In this document: piece by piece, positions 7,704 through 15,524 of the stretch
How positions within the stretch are numbered: the first letter of the stretch is position 1
How the letters are laid out: every line of letters starts with the position of its first letter
Source: Pseudarthrobacter enclensis
Lineage (GTDB): Bacteria; Actinomycetota; Actinomycetes; Actinomycetales; Micrococcaceae
Direction: 5' to 3'
Length of the DNA: 64,000 bases
NCBI RefSeq assembly: GCF_030811655.1
Contig: NZ_JAUSRE010000021.1
Coordinates: forward strand, 1 to 64,000
Notes under the pieces: generated by a model
Databases searched by the model: none
What the model saw: the letters and a program-made list of their open reading frames with translations, nothing else
Told to the model about the DNA's origin: nothing
Made by a program: the position numbers and the translations under genes

Positions 7704-8516
7704 TTGGAAGTTCTCCTGGACGTTGCCGGCTTAGCTCGGTCCACGTTCTTCTATCACCAGGCCCGACTTAATCGGCCCGATCCACAAGCCTCCCTGAAGG
7801 CAGCTGTCACTGAGATTTTTACGAAGAACCACCGCCGTTACGGGCACCGCCGGATCCACATCGAGCTGTTGAAGCAAGGGTGGAGGGTCGCGAAGAAGAC
7901 CGTACTGAAGCTCATGCGTTCCCTGCGGCTGGTTTGTAAGGTCCGAAGCAGGAAACGCTACAACTCCTATCAGGGCGAGCAAGGCGTTGTTGCCCCGAAC
8001 CTGCTCAAACGCCAGTTCGAAGCGGATGCCCCAAACCAGAAGTGGGTCACTGATGTGACCGAGTTCAGCGTCGGTGACCGGAAACTCTACCTCTCACCGA
8101 TCATGGACCTCTTTGACCGGCAGATCATCTCCTACGCTCTTGGAATCTCTCCCAACCTGGAACTGGCAAACGCTTCACTGCGTGGCGCACTCGCAATGCT
8201 CGAGGACGGCCAGAAACCCTTGGTGCACTCCGATCAGGGATTCCAATATCAACACAGTTCCTGGCGCACGCTCTTGGCGGACGCCGGCGCGGTCCAATCG
8301 ATGTCCCGCAAGGCCAATTGCTACGACAATGCCGTTATGGAGAACTTCTTCGGACACCTCAAGGAAGAGCTCTTCCACCGCGTCCGGTTCCTTAGTACCG
8401 AGGCACTTGAATCTGCGCTGCACGAATACATCCACTGGTACAACACCGAAAGAATCTCCACGAAGCTGAAGGGATTAAGCCCGGTTCAATACCGCGCCTA
8501 CCTGCTCGCTGCGTAG
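7704..8516 (+). CDS. IS3-family transposase OrfB (DDE integrase core)
   Basis: Catalytic part with an rve/DDE fold: NQKWVTDVTEFSV (first Asp), LVHSDQGFQYQ (second Asp), and MENFFGHLKEELF (Glu), the usual DDE spacing; the C-terminus WYNTERISTKLKGLSPVQYR is typical of the family. The nominal start is TTG 7704, but the productive product is probably an OrfAB fusion from -1 frameshifting at 7626-7632, since the -1 frame is open across the junction. All catalytic residues look intact, so the element may still be active. Confidence 0.92.
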   Translation: MEVLLDVAGLARSTFFYHQARLNRPDPQASLKAAVTEIFTKNHRRYGHRRIHIELLKQGWRVAKKTVLKLMRSLRLVCKVRSRKRYNSYQGEQGVVAPNLLKRQFEADAPNQKWVTDVTEFSVGDRKLYLSPIMDLFDRQIISYALGISPNLELANASLRGALAMLEDGQKPLVHSDQGFQYQHSSWRTLLADAGAVQSMSRKANCYDNAVMENFFGHLKEELFHRVRFLSTEALESALHEYIHWYNTERISTKLKGLSPVQYRAYLLAA

Positions 8517-8547
8517 CGCGTTGCCCGCTGTGATCGGGGTGGGGATC

Positions 8548-8916
8548 TCACGGCCGTTCGCTGAGCCTTTTAATGAACTCGTCGGCCTGGGCCAGGTTGC
8601 GCGCCATCTTGGCCCGCTGCTGCATGGCCCGTTCGAGAAACCCCGTCAAGGCCCCGTTTTCAGCATTATCCGATGCCAGAAGGGCGAGGATCTCAGCCAT
8701 TTCCTCCAGTGAAAAACCTAGCGGCTTCATCTGCTTAATGACCATCAGGCGTTCGAAATCATCCTCTGAGAACACCCTGAAACCACCATGAGTACGTGCC
8801 GTTGCCGGAAGCAGCCCGACATCGTCATAGTGGCGGATGGTCCGCAGGGACAGGCCCGTCCGCTCTGCCAGCTCGCCGATGTGCATGGTGTTGGTGCTGC
8901 TGGTCTTAGCCGTCAT
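8548..8916 (-). CDS. MerR-family transcriptional regulator
   Basis: 122-aa regulator with a MerR HTH (IGELAERTGLSLRTIRHYDD, then a GGFRVFSEDDFERL wing) and a C-terminal dimerisation helix (about residues 75-115). There is no cysteine, which argues against metal sensing of the MerR/CueR kind; the ligand is unknown. Divergent from the SulP gene with a clean palindromic operator between them. Read as a local regulator of the transporter and as transposon cargo. ATG at 8916 is used; an internal ATG just before the HTH (MHIGEL) is possible. Confidence 0.85.
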   Translation of the reverse strand: MTAKTSSTNTMHIGELAERTGLSLRTIRHYDDVGLLPATARTHGGFRVFSEDDFERLMVIKQMKPLGFSLEEMAEILALLASDNAENGALTGFLERAMQQRAKMARNLAQADEFIKRLSERP

Positions 8917-8941
8917 CAGCGCCTCCGTCCTGTTCGGATTT

Positions 8942-8971
8942 AAACTCTACCATCACGTTAGGGTAGAGTTT
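8942..8971 (+). promoter_or_regulatory. MerR-type operator/promoter
   Basis: Perfect 10-bp inverted repeat AAACTCTACC (8942-8951) and GGTAGAGTTT (8962-8971) with a 10-bp spacer, lying between the divergent MerR and SulP genes. MerR proteins bind such palindromes within an over-long promoter spacer and activate by twisting the DNA. Regulation of the downstream SulP gene is inferred. Confidence 0.75.
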
Positions 8972-9094
8972 TCGTATGGGGTGAGACCTTCAAGAGTAAA
9001 TCCCCCTCCTCCCCGGCGCGGCGCTGCGCCCCCAAAGTCACTTGCACAATGAAGCCGCACCCGCGCGTCTTCCTCACCACGAACGGAGCCAGAA

Positions 9095-10618
9095 ATGGCC
9101 GCCACACAAGTCGAACACCCGCCGGCGTTCACCCCTGAACAGCTGCAGTCGGTGCGGGGCACCCTGATGTCACCGCGCCGGCTCAAGACCGAAGTCCTGG
9201 CCGGCCTCGTCGTCGCCCTTGCCCTGATCCCGGAAGCGATCGCCTTCTCGATCATCGCCGGAGTGGACCCGCGGATCGGACTCTTCGCGTCCTTCACCAT
9301 GGCCGTCACCATCGCCTTCGTCGGTGGCCGCCCCGCCATGATCTCCGCCGCTACCGGCGCGATCGCCCTGGTCATCGCGCCGCTGGTGAAGACCCACGGG
9401 GTGGACTACTTTGTCGCCGCCGTCATCCTCGCCGGCATCTTCCAGATCATCCTGGGCCTGTCCGGGGTGGCAAAGCTCATGCGGTTTATCCCGCGCTCGG
9501 TCATGGTGGGCTTCGTCAACGCGCTGGCCATCCTGATTTTCATGTCTCAGGTCCCCGAGCTGATCGGTGTCCCGTGGCTGGTCTACCCGCTCACGGCGCT
9601 GGGCCTGGTCGTTGTCTTTGGCCTGCCGAAGCTGACCAAGGCCGTCCCCGCACCGTTGGTTGCCATCATTGTCTTGACGCTGATCACCGTTTTCGCCGCC
9701 GTCGCGGTCCCCACGGTGGGCGACAAGGGCGAGCTGCCCGACGCGCTGCCGACCCTGTTCATTCCGAACGTTCCGTTCAGCCTCGAGACCCTGCAGATCA
9801 TCTTCCCCTTCTCCCTGGCCATGGCCTTAGTGGGCCTGCTTGAATCCCTCATGACCGCCAAGCTGGTGGACGACGTCACGGACACCCGCTCACACAAAAC
9901 CCGCGAGGCCTGGGGCCAGGGGGTCGCGAACGTCGTCACCGGCTTGTTCGGCGGCATGGGCGGCTGCGCGATGATCGGCCAGACCATGATCAACGTCAAG
10001 GCCTCAGGCGCACGGACACGGATCTCCACCTTCCTCGCCGGTGTCTTCTTGCTGATACTCGTCGTCGCCTTGGGCGGCATCGTCTCACTGATCCCCATGG
10101 CCGCGCTGGTCGCCGTCATGATCTTCGTCTCCGTCGCCACCTTCGACTGGCACAGCATCCACCCCCGGACCCTGAAGATCATGCCCAAGAGCGAAACCGC
10201 GGTCATGGTCGCCACCGTCATCGGCACCGTGGCCACGCACAACCTGGCCGTGGGCGTCGGTGCCGGCGTCATGGTCGCGATGGTCCTGTTCGCCCGCCGC
10301 GTCGCACACCTGGTCACCGTCGAACGCCACGTCACAATCACCGGCGGCCATGAAACCGCCACCTACGTCGTGGACGGAGAACTGTTCTTCGCTTCCTCCA
10401 ATGACCTTTACACCCAGTTCGAGTACGCGCTGGACCCCGACCGCGTAATTATCGACATGCACGCCTCCCACCTCTGGGATGCCTCCACCATCGCGGCCCT
10501 GGACGCCATTACTGAGAAATACCACCACCACGGTAAAGAGGTAAAGATCATCGGCCTCAACGACGCCAGCACCCTCATGCGCGAACGCCTCGGCGGTAAA
10601 CTCAGCGCCGGCCACTGA
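9095..10618 (+). CDS. SulP-family anion transporter with STAS domain
   Basis: 507-aa membrane protein, 10-12 helices from about residue 30 to 400, followed by a STAS domain (about residues 410-500, including ELFFASSNDLYTQF and DMHASHLWDASTIAALDAI). The SulP pattern ALIPEAIAFSIIAGVDPRIGLF near residue 45 marks the first helices. Family members carry sulfate, bicarbonate or other anions in symport or exchange; the substrate cannot be read here. Cyanobacterial BicA is a SulP protein, and this window also encodes an SbtA-like bicarbonate carrier, so bicarbonate is plausible. The start has a GGAG ribosome binding site. It is cargo of the transposon and faces the MerR regulator. Confidence 0.9.
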   Translation: MAATQVEHPPAFTPEQLQSVRGTLMSPRRLKTEVLAGLVVALALIPEAIAFSIIAGVDPRIGLFASFTMAVTIAFVGGRPAMISAATGAIALVIAPLVKTHGVDYFVAAVILAGIFQIILGLSGVAKLMRFIPRSVMVGFVNALAILIFMSQVPELIGVPWLVYPLTALGLVVVFGLPKLTKAVPAPLVAIIVLTLITVFAAVAVPTVGDKGELPDALPTLFIPNVPFSLETLQIIFPFSLAMALVGLLESLMTAKLVDDVTDTRSHKTREAWGQGVANVVTGLFGGMGGCAMIGQTMINVKASGARTRISTFLAGVFLLILVVALGGIVSLIPMAALVAVMIFVSVATFDWHSIHPRTLKIMPKSETAVMVATVIGTVATHNLAVGVGAGVMVAMVLFARRVAHLVTVERHVTITGGHETATYVVDGELFFASSNDLYTQFEYALDPDRVIIDMHASHLWDASTIAALDAITEKYHHHGKEVKIIGLNDASTLMRERLGGKLSAGH

Positions 10619-10624
10619 ACAAAC

Positions 10625-10665
10625 CGAAAGAGCTCCCCTCCAAACTCTGGAAGGGAGCTCTTTCG
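10625..10665 (+). terminator. Terminator after the SulP gene
   Basis: Stem CGAAAGAGCTCCC (10625-10637) with GGGAGCTCTTTCG (10653-10665), 13 bp perfect, extended by TCCA/TGGA inside the loop; 7 bp after the stop codon. Confidence 0.85.
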
Positions 10666-10724
10666 CGTATCAAACGACAGCGGTCGATGAAACTTTAGCT
10701 ACTGTCTTGGGATCATAATTAAAG

Positions 10725-10749
10725 AGTCCAACTTTCGGGGACCAGTTCA
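10725..10749 (-). repeat. Right terminal inverted repeat of the IS3-type transposon
   Basis: Complement of the left end (one mismatch in 25). It lies 2.2 kb beyond orfB, which is what places merR and sulP inside the element. Confidence 0.88.
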
Positions 10750-10752
10750 CAA

Positions 10753-10768
10753 TCCGGTCCTTTTTTGT
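10753..10768 (+). terminator. Right arm of the split terminator
   Basis: TCCGGTCCTTTTTTGT, partner of 7098-7113. It keeps the T-run but has lost its stem because of the 3.6-kb insertion, so read-through into or out of the transposon is likely. Confidence 0.8.
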
Positions 10769-10937
10769 CCTTCGGCAAAAGGAAATCTTCAATCCACTCT
10801 AGCCCACCCATGAAGGTATGCCTGGTAACCAAGCAACGGCATCATTTTTCGACACCTGAGCTGGTGCCGGCAGCACGCGAGCTTGCACCTTGGTATGCGC
10901 GGCACTTTGGTGAGGGGCGTGGCGGGGTGCGCGGATT

Positions 10938-10992
10938 GGCGGTCCGCCGCTGGTGCGTGGCTGCTGTGGTTCGCCCTGGGCGGCGGACCGCC
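10938..10992. repeat. GGCGGTCCGCCGC hairpin, copy 1
   Basis: GGCGGTCCGCCGC (10938-10950) pairs with GCGGCGGACCGCC (10980-10992), 13 bp perfect with a 29-nt loop. The same arms recur at 12941-12997 and 20869-20925, each time shortly downstream of a minus-strand gene. The rest of 10769-11037 holds no gene I can support. Confidence 0.75.
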
Positions 10993-11037
10993 CGACTTTT
11001 GGGAGGTTCCCGCCCCTGTCGTGGTGATCGGCGGATG

Positions 11038-11070
11038 CCTTGCCGGGCGGTGGGGTTCCGCCCGGCAAGG
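11038..11070 (-). terminator. Terminator hairpin of the ParB-like gene
   Basis: CCTTGCCGGGCGG (11038-11050) pairs with CCGCCCGGCAAGG (11058-11070), a 13-bp stem with a 7-nt loop, 6 bp beyond the stop codon. No T-run follows, common in high-GC actinobacteria. Confidence 0.7.
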
Positions 11071-11075
11071 GGTTC

Positions 11076-12431
11076 TTATGCCGCGTCGGGTTCTTCCTCT
11101 GTTGGCTTACCGCTGTCGATGATCAGCAGTTCAACAACCGATGGCTTGTATCCCCAGTGGACCAGTTGATTCAGGTAGTCCCGGTGGGTCTGGGAGGGGG
11201 AACGCCACGAGTCCTTCGCGATGGTCTTTTCGTAGCCCGCGCAGATGAGTGCGATCAGGGAAAACTCGGGCCGGGCCGTGGAGTTGGCTACATGGGTCCG
11301 GAGCGGGTTCCACGCCCAGGTTTTGGCTTCATCCACCTTTGCACCGACCATCCCAGCGGCCACCTCGCCGTCGTAGCCGCTGGCCGTTTCGGGATGGTGG
11401 GTGATCGCGTGGACGGTGAAGTACTGCCAGCCCTTGGGCGCCTGCTTCCTGGCCAGCAGGCCGGTCACGAATTCCCGGCGGACCACCTGCGCGGACAGCA
11501 TCGCTTTGTTGTTTTCTATCAGGGTTTTGCGCTCGGCCTTTTGCTCCTCGGTCATCGGGCCTTTCTGCGCTGGGCGGCCGCCGTCGTAGCGTTCATACTT
11601 CGGGGCAAAACCTGTCTCCTTCCACCCCGCGATCACGGAGTGGGTCCGGTGCTGGCCCCGGTAGTCCGTGGTGATCAGGACGGCGTTGGCATCGTCCTCG
11701 GTGGCAGGCTCACCGTCCGCGCGCTTCGCGGCGGTGACGTAGAGGTTGTCGTCGTCGGCGTAGTGTCCGGCGTCTTCCACGATGGTCTTGCCCTGGGTTT
11801 CGAGTTCGGCGATCAGCGTGGCGAGGGCGGCGGCGCTTTCGCGCCGGTCCCGCAGGCGCTGGGCGACGTGCAGGATCTGGTCAGGTTCGTCCATGATGAC
11901 CGACTCGAGCTCGGTCGAGGCCTCTTCGTCTGATTCAAACTCAGCCATGATCAGCGCTTCTTCGATGGTCCATCCTTTGCCGAGGGCGGCGGCTCCCGCG
12001 TCGGAGGACTTGGCCTTCAATGCGGACTCGACGGCGGTCTTGGTGCGTCCGGTCTTCTTGGCGATCGCGGCTGCGGAGACACCGATCAGGGACAGCTGGT
12101 GGTAGGCGTCGGCCTCGTCGGCTTCGGTCAGTTCGGCGCGCTGGATGTTCTCCACCACCTGCGTGACGATGCGTTCTGCTTCCTCGGGGGACTCGATGAT
12201 CATTACCGGGATCAGGGGTCGCTCTGCTTCGACGGCGGCGCGGGTGCGGCGCTGGCCCATCAGGACGTGCACGGTGCCGTCGTCCTTGCGGTGGGCGATG
12301 ACCGGTTCCATCACGCCGTGTTCTTTGATGCTGGCAATGAAGTCAGCGGTCAGGGCTGCGTCCTTGCGGACGTTGATATCGACCGTGAGGGTGGCGGGGT
12401 CGAGCATTTCGAGCGTGGGTGCTGCGTTCAT
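11076..12431 (-). CDS. ParB/Spo0J-family protein of the leading region
   Basis: 451-aa protein. The N-terminus (about residues 10-100) is a ParB domain: VDINVRKDAALTADFIASI, PVIAHRKDDGTVHVLMGQRR (ParB box with GQRR in place of GERR), then an HTH (YHQLSLIGVSAAAIAKKTGR). Beyond residue 200 the protein is unlike chromosomal ParB and may bind other partners. Such ParB-domain proteins, some with nuclease activity, are common in the part of conjugative plasmids that enters the recipient first. It is distinct from the parA operon at 38-39 kb and has no ParA next to it. Its start follows the shared AAAAAAAGGAGCAACACC leader, and the stop is followed by a hairpin terminator. Confidence 0.78.
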   Translation of the reverse strand: MNAAPTLEMLDPATLTVDINVRKDAALTADFIASIKEHGVMEPVIAHRKDDGTVHVLMGQRRTRAAVEAERPLIPVMIIESPEEAERIVTQVVENIQRAELTEADEADAYHQLSLIGVSAAAIAKKTGRTKTAVESALKAKSSDAGAAALGKGWTIEEALIMAEFESDEEASTELESVIMDEPDQILHVAQRLRDRRESAAALATLIAELETQGKTIVEDAGHYADDDNLYVTAAKRADGEPATEDDANAVLITTDYRGQHRTHSVIAGWKETGFAPKYERYDGGRPAQKGPMTEEQKAERKTLIENNKAMLSAQVVRREFVTGLLARKQAPKGWQYFTVHAITHHPETASGYDGEVAAGMVGAKVDEAKTWAWNPLRTHVANSTARPEFSLIALICAGYEKTIAKDSWRSPSQTHRDYLNQLVHWGYKPSVVELLIIDSGKPTEEEPDAA

Positions 12432-12861
12432 TGGTGTTGCTCCTTTTTTTGCCGAAAGGGTTGGTGGGCGGGGCGGTTTAGGTGACCGGCCAGCTTCCCC
12501 TCTCCCCCGTTGTTTTGGCTGCTGGCGAAGCTTGCGGAGCTGTGGCCGACGGAGGCCTGTCTACCCGTAGGGCAAGGGGCGGGAAATTCCCGGAGGAAAT
12601 CAGCGACGAAGGAGCGCCGCAGGGACATTTCCCGCACCGCAGGCCCCGACGAAGGAGGGGCTAGACGGGCCGGAGCGGACACGTACAATCCGTCAGGACA
12701 GCAGCCAAAAAGCGTCGCAGACACCCCAGGGCCAGGGGGTCCGGAGCTCTGCGACGGTGCCACTGGACCCAACAGCCGGCCGCGCCAGCGGACGCCCTTC
12801 AACTGGTTGCAGCGCAGCGGAAACCAGGGCGAGCCCCGCGAGCCTGCCCTTCACCCCTTGG
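12432..12861 (-). repeat. Structured leader element, copy A (upstream of ParB-like gene)
   Basis: About 430 bp, closely repeated at 20358-20784 and in part at 13947-14214, 21821-22188 and 18701-18850. On the plus strand it has a 12-bp closing stem TTTTGGCTGCTG (12513-12524)/CAGCAGCCAAAA (12699-12710). Inside is a hairpin GCGGGAAATTCCC (12579-12591)/GGGACATTTCCCGC (12622-12635) with one bulged C. Outside is CGTCGCAGA (12713-12721)/TCTGCGACG (12748-12756). The end next to the gene supplies its ribosome binding site. No conserved reading frame runs through all copies, so it is treated as non-coding. Function is unknown; a single-strand promoter or structured RNA is proposed in the findings. Confidence 0.85.
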
Positions 12862-12940
12862 CCCAGGAACAAGCCCACGACACCGTCAACCTTTGGCTTG
12901 CCGCCGGCGGCCGCCGCCCGGCACCTGCTCGTTGCGGGAT

Positions 12941-12997
12941 GGGCGGTCCGCCGCCGGCAACCACCCACGAAAGCCGCCCACAGGCGGCGGACCGCCC
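12941..12997. repeat. GGCGGTCCGCCGC hairpin, copy 2
   Basis: GGGCGGTCCGCCGCC (12941-12955) pairs with GGCGGCGGACCGCCC (12983-12997), 15 bp perfect. It lies between the DprA-like stop codon and leader copy A; a second small hairpin, GGTGACCGGCC with its partner, at 13000-13027 probably terminates the DprA-like gene. Confidence 0.8.
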
Positions 12998-13037
12998 GCG
13001 GTGACCGGCCCCGAAAGACCGGCCACCCTTTGTGGAT

Positions 13038-13946
13038 TTAGCTGGCGAGCAGTTCGGTCAGTTCGGCCGCGTCGGTGACCAGTGCCGCGCCGCCTTCTTT
13101 CAGCAGCCGGTGGCATCCTGCGGAGTTGGCGCTGTGGACGCTGCCGGGGACGGCGGCGACGTGCCGGGCGATGGTTTCGGCGTGGTGCGCGGTATTCAGT
13201 GCGCCTGAGCGCCAGCGGGCCTCCACCACGCACGTCACCCCGGCCAGCGCGGCGATGATGCGGTTCCGCTGCAAAAAGCGGTACCGGGTGGGTGCCGATC
13301 CTGGGGGCAGTTCAGACAGGGTCAGGCCGTTGGCGCGGATCGCGGCCGCGAGGTCGGCGTTGCCGGACGGGTAGTCACGGTCCAGTCCCCCGGCCAGGAC
13401 GGCGATGGTGGCCGGGCCTTCTCCGGTGCTTCCGGCCAGTGCGGCGCGGTGGGCATGGGCGTCGATGCCGTAGGCGAGTCCGGCGATGACGCAGATTCCA
13501 CGTTGGGCCAGGCTGTAGGCCATGTCACCGGTGACGGCCGCGCCGTAGCTCGTGCAGTCCCGTGATCCGGCCAGCGCCGCACAGCTGGACGGGTCGGGGA
13601 TCCCGTTGCCGATGTTGCCCCGGTACCAGAGTCCCAGGGGCGCGTCTGGGAGGTCGTCCAGGCCGGTGGGCCAGTGCTCATCCCCTGGGATCAGGAACCC
13701 TCCGCCCAGATGTTCGATGGTGGCCAGGTCCTTTTCCGGGTCCAGCTCCGGCACGCGGGGGGCCCAGCGCTTTAGCGCGGCCGCCAGTTCCTCGGCCGTC
13801 ACGTCCGGGAGGGTGTGGGCGGGTTGGGCGCCGGTGGCGAGCCGCAGGGCGGCGTACGCGCCGAGCCTGCCCACAAGGGTCCGCCCAATTGTGTCGTTCG
13901 GTTCGAACAGGCGGGTCAGGGCTGCGCGTGCAATGCGGTCGTTCAT
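13038..13946 (-). CDS. DprA/Smf-family DNA-processing protein
   Basis: 302-aa protein with the DprA Rossmann fold: PLGLWYRGNIG (the 'P..LyyrG' motif), AALAGSRDCTSYG, VIAGLAYGIDAHAHRAAL (the conserved SGgA.GID block with AGLAYGID), TIAVLAGGLDRDYPSGN, and LSELPPGSAPTRYRFLQRNRII. These residues bind single-stranded DNA in DprA, which loads RecA on incoming strands during transformation. A plasmid copy behind the shared leader could protect or process the strand entering a recipient. It is about the normal core length and lacks a C-terminal winged helix. Start at ATG 13946 after GGAGCAACACC. Well separated from any chromosomal competence gene. Confidence 0.85.
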   Translation of the reverse strand: MNDRIARAALTRLFEPNDTIGRTLVGRLGAYAALRLATGAQPAHTLPDVTAEELAAALKRWAPRVPELDPEKDLATIEHLGGGFLIPGDEHWPTGLDDLPDAPLGLWYRGNIGNGIPDPSSCAALAGSRDCTSYGAAVTGDMAYSLAQRGICVIAGLAYGIDAHAHRAALAGSTGEGPATIAVLAGGLDRDYPSGNADLAAAIRANGLTLSELPPGSAPTRYRFLQRNRIIAALAGVTCVVEARWRSGALNTAHHAETIARHVAAVPGSVHSANSAGCHRLLKEGGAALVTDAAELTELLAS

Positions 13947-14214
13947 GGTGTTGCTCCTTCTTGCCGAGAAGTTGGGTGGGTGGGGCGGCTCAGGTGACCG
14001 GCCAGCGTCCCTCTCCCCCCGTTGTTTTTGGCTGCTGGCGAAGCTTGCGGAGCTGTGCCCGTGCAGGCCCGTCTACCCGTAAGGGCAAGACCCGGAAAAT
14101 CTTCGGAGGAAATAAGCGACGAAGGAGCGCCGGAGAAGACTTTTCCGGGGCGCAGGCCCCGGAGGAACGGAGGGGCTAGAGGGGCCGGAACGGGCACGTA
14201 CAATCCGAAGGAAT
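13947..14214 (-). repeat. Structured leader element, copy B (upstream of dprA-like gene)
   Basis: Near-identical to copy C from the ribosome binding site to the conserved ACGTACAATCCGAAGGA (ending at 14214), then diverges abruptly. It keeps the left arm TTTTGGCTGCTG (14026-14037) and the inner hairpin with CCCGGAAAA/TTTTCCGGG arms, but lacks the right closing arm and everything beyond. The 14215-14389 stretch that follows is unique, with no gene I can support. Confidence 0.8.
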
Positions 14215-14389
14215 CTCAATGATGTTGTCAACGGATTCCTGCGGGTCGGTTAGGGCCCCGGTCACAATGAGGTGATCCACCAATGGGGCTTTGGAATCAC
14301 GGGTGGGGATCCCCCCTCTGGATCAAGCGATCTCCTGTAGGGTTTCCGACCTGACACGTAGGGCGGCGGCGCAGAAGGAGGGGCAAACG

Positions 14390-15265
14390 TCAGGGGTTGC
14401 AGTAGTCACAAATACTTGGGGGTGCGGACGTTGTATCGGCTATGTCGCGGGTGTCGTGGTAAGGGCATTTGAGGCATCCAAACGTCTCAGCACGCGTCTC
14501 GCTGGTCGGCGTACCGCATGCACTGCACTGGAGCCCCGGTACCCGGCCGACTCGCCAGAACCCTGGAGTGCCGCAGGCTGGGCACAAGGAGCGAAGCTTA
14601 TGGGCAAGGTCTTCGGCCGCGAGGCCGATTACTTCCATGCGTGTTGGGTTTGCGCTGGCACGCATGTCGGTCTCGATTAAGACCAAGCCGTTTGAAGATC
14701 GAGTCAACGCTCTCGAAAAGGCGCGCTCCAGGTCCTGCCAGCTCGCGATTCCCTTGCAGATGTACGTTCCGTCCTTGCCGTCAGGGCGAACGACCAGATG
14801 GTGTCCAGGAAACTGCACTTCACGGGCGAACGCCTGGGCGGCCGCCCACTCGCCGGTGAGCAGGTGATTGAAGTTTGTTTTCCCTTCGCCTATTCCCACC
14901 ACCTCGAGATTGCGCTCGTTGTCCATCCAAACGATTAGTTCGATGTTCCACGGGAACATGCCGATGTAGGGATCCGGCCCAAAGGAACCCTCGCTGGCGA
15001 TACCCAGCAACAGGCCCGATAATTTCATGCCCACCGATGCCTTCTTACGGGCAGTTTCCGATTGTGTTCCTGCGCGGGAAATGTCACGTGTGAAAGTACC
15101 GAGCAAGTCCGTGTCGTAACCCGTGACATGTTCAACCCGGCACCCAAGTGCATGCTCCAGCGCGGGTCCTAGCACCCGCTCCTTCCCATGTTGGGTCAGC
15201 AGAGCGACGCGTTCACCGGCATAGATTGCATGCGGGATTGGATCATCAGATTCGGCCTTGGTCAC
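14390..15265 (-). CDS. DUF6671-family protein with C-terminal zinc ribbon
   Basis: 291-aa protein of unknown function. Residues 15-110 contain VALLTQHGKERVLGPALEHA, GYDTDLLGTFTRDISRAGTQ and LGIASEGSFGP, blocks I associate with the DUF6671 family. The last 65 residues carry four CxxC-type pairs (CPACG, CSACG, CLKCP, CDYC), a probable double zinc ribbon. GTG start at 15265 after AAAGGTGAG. It lacks the repeated leader and is transcribed alone. No catalytic role can be assigned. Confidence 0.72.
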   Translation of the reverse strand: MTKAESDDPIPHAIYAGERVALLTQHGKERVLGPALEHALGCRVEHVTGYDTDLLGTFTRDISRAGTQSETARKKASVGMKLSGLLLGIASEGSFGPDPYIGMFPWNIELIVWMDNERNLEVVGIGEGKTNFNHLLTGEWAAAQAFAREVQFPGHHLVVRPDGKDGTYICKGIASWQDLERAFSRALTRSSNGLVLIETDMRASANPTRMEVIGLAAEDLAHKLRSLCPACGTPGFWRVGRVPGLQCSACGTPTSETRAETFGCLKCPYHDTRDIADTTSAPPSICDYCNP

Positions 15266-15524
15266 AACTCACCTTTCATGGAGCAGCAGAGGCTGAAGTG
15301 GCCGGCACCTCATCCCAGGTGCCGAGGCCGGGACAGTCCCCCAAACCTTCGAAGACATCCTAATAGACGAATTACGTTTCATGAATAGCAATGCGTATGT
15401 ATGCGGCGATTTGTGAAATGCTGGCAGCACGAGCTTGCATCTGCGGCCAGTGAGTCCAGGGGACCCGGCAGGGTTCATTACTGCTCTTGTTCACTCCGTC
15501 GGGAAATAATCAGAGAGTCCTAAT
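15266..15524. other. Divergent intergenic region, DUF6671 gene / sbtA
   Basis: 259 bp separating two divergent genes; must hold both promoters. I see no clear -10/-35 pair. A stretch near 15420-15445 (GGCAGCACGAGCTTGCA) resembles one at 10869-10888 (GGCAGCACGCGAGCTTGCA), a short dispersed similarity of unknown meaning. Confidence 0.4.

Larger units (their letters stand above)
7118..10749 (+). mobile_element. IS3-family transposon carrying merR and sulP cargo
   Basis: A 3632-bp unit bounded by 25-bp terminal inverted repeats, TGAACTGCTCCCCGAAAGTT... (7118-7142) and its complement (10725-10749), 24 of 25 positions matching. It is flanked by a 3-bp direct repeat CAA (7115-7117 and 10750-10752), normal for IS3-family insertion. 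The element contains an IS3-type transposase (orfA/orfB) next to the left end, then a MerR-type regulator and a SulP anion transporter before the right end. Ordinary IS3 elements are about 1.2-1.6 kb and end right after orfB; here about 2.2 kb of cargo sits inside the ends. The insertion point is exactly the loop of a terminator hairpin. Confidence 0.88.

Noticed and set aside
11076..12431. ParB-like gene as the main partition protein
   Set aside because: No ParA beside it, and a compact ParA/small-partner/repeat system is present at 38-39 kb; it fits a leading-region ParB-domain protein better.
12432..12861. Leader elements as MITEs
   Set aside because: The 12-bp inverted arms lie inside the repeated unit, not at its edges, and no target-site duplication is seen; every complete copy is placed precisely before a start codon.
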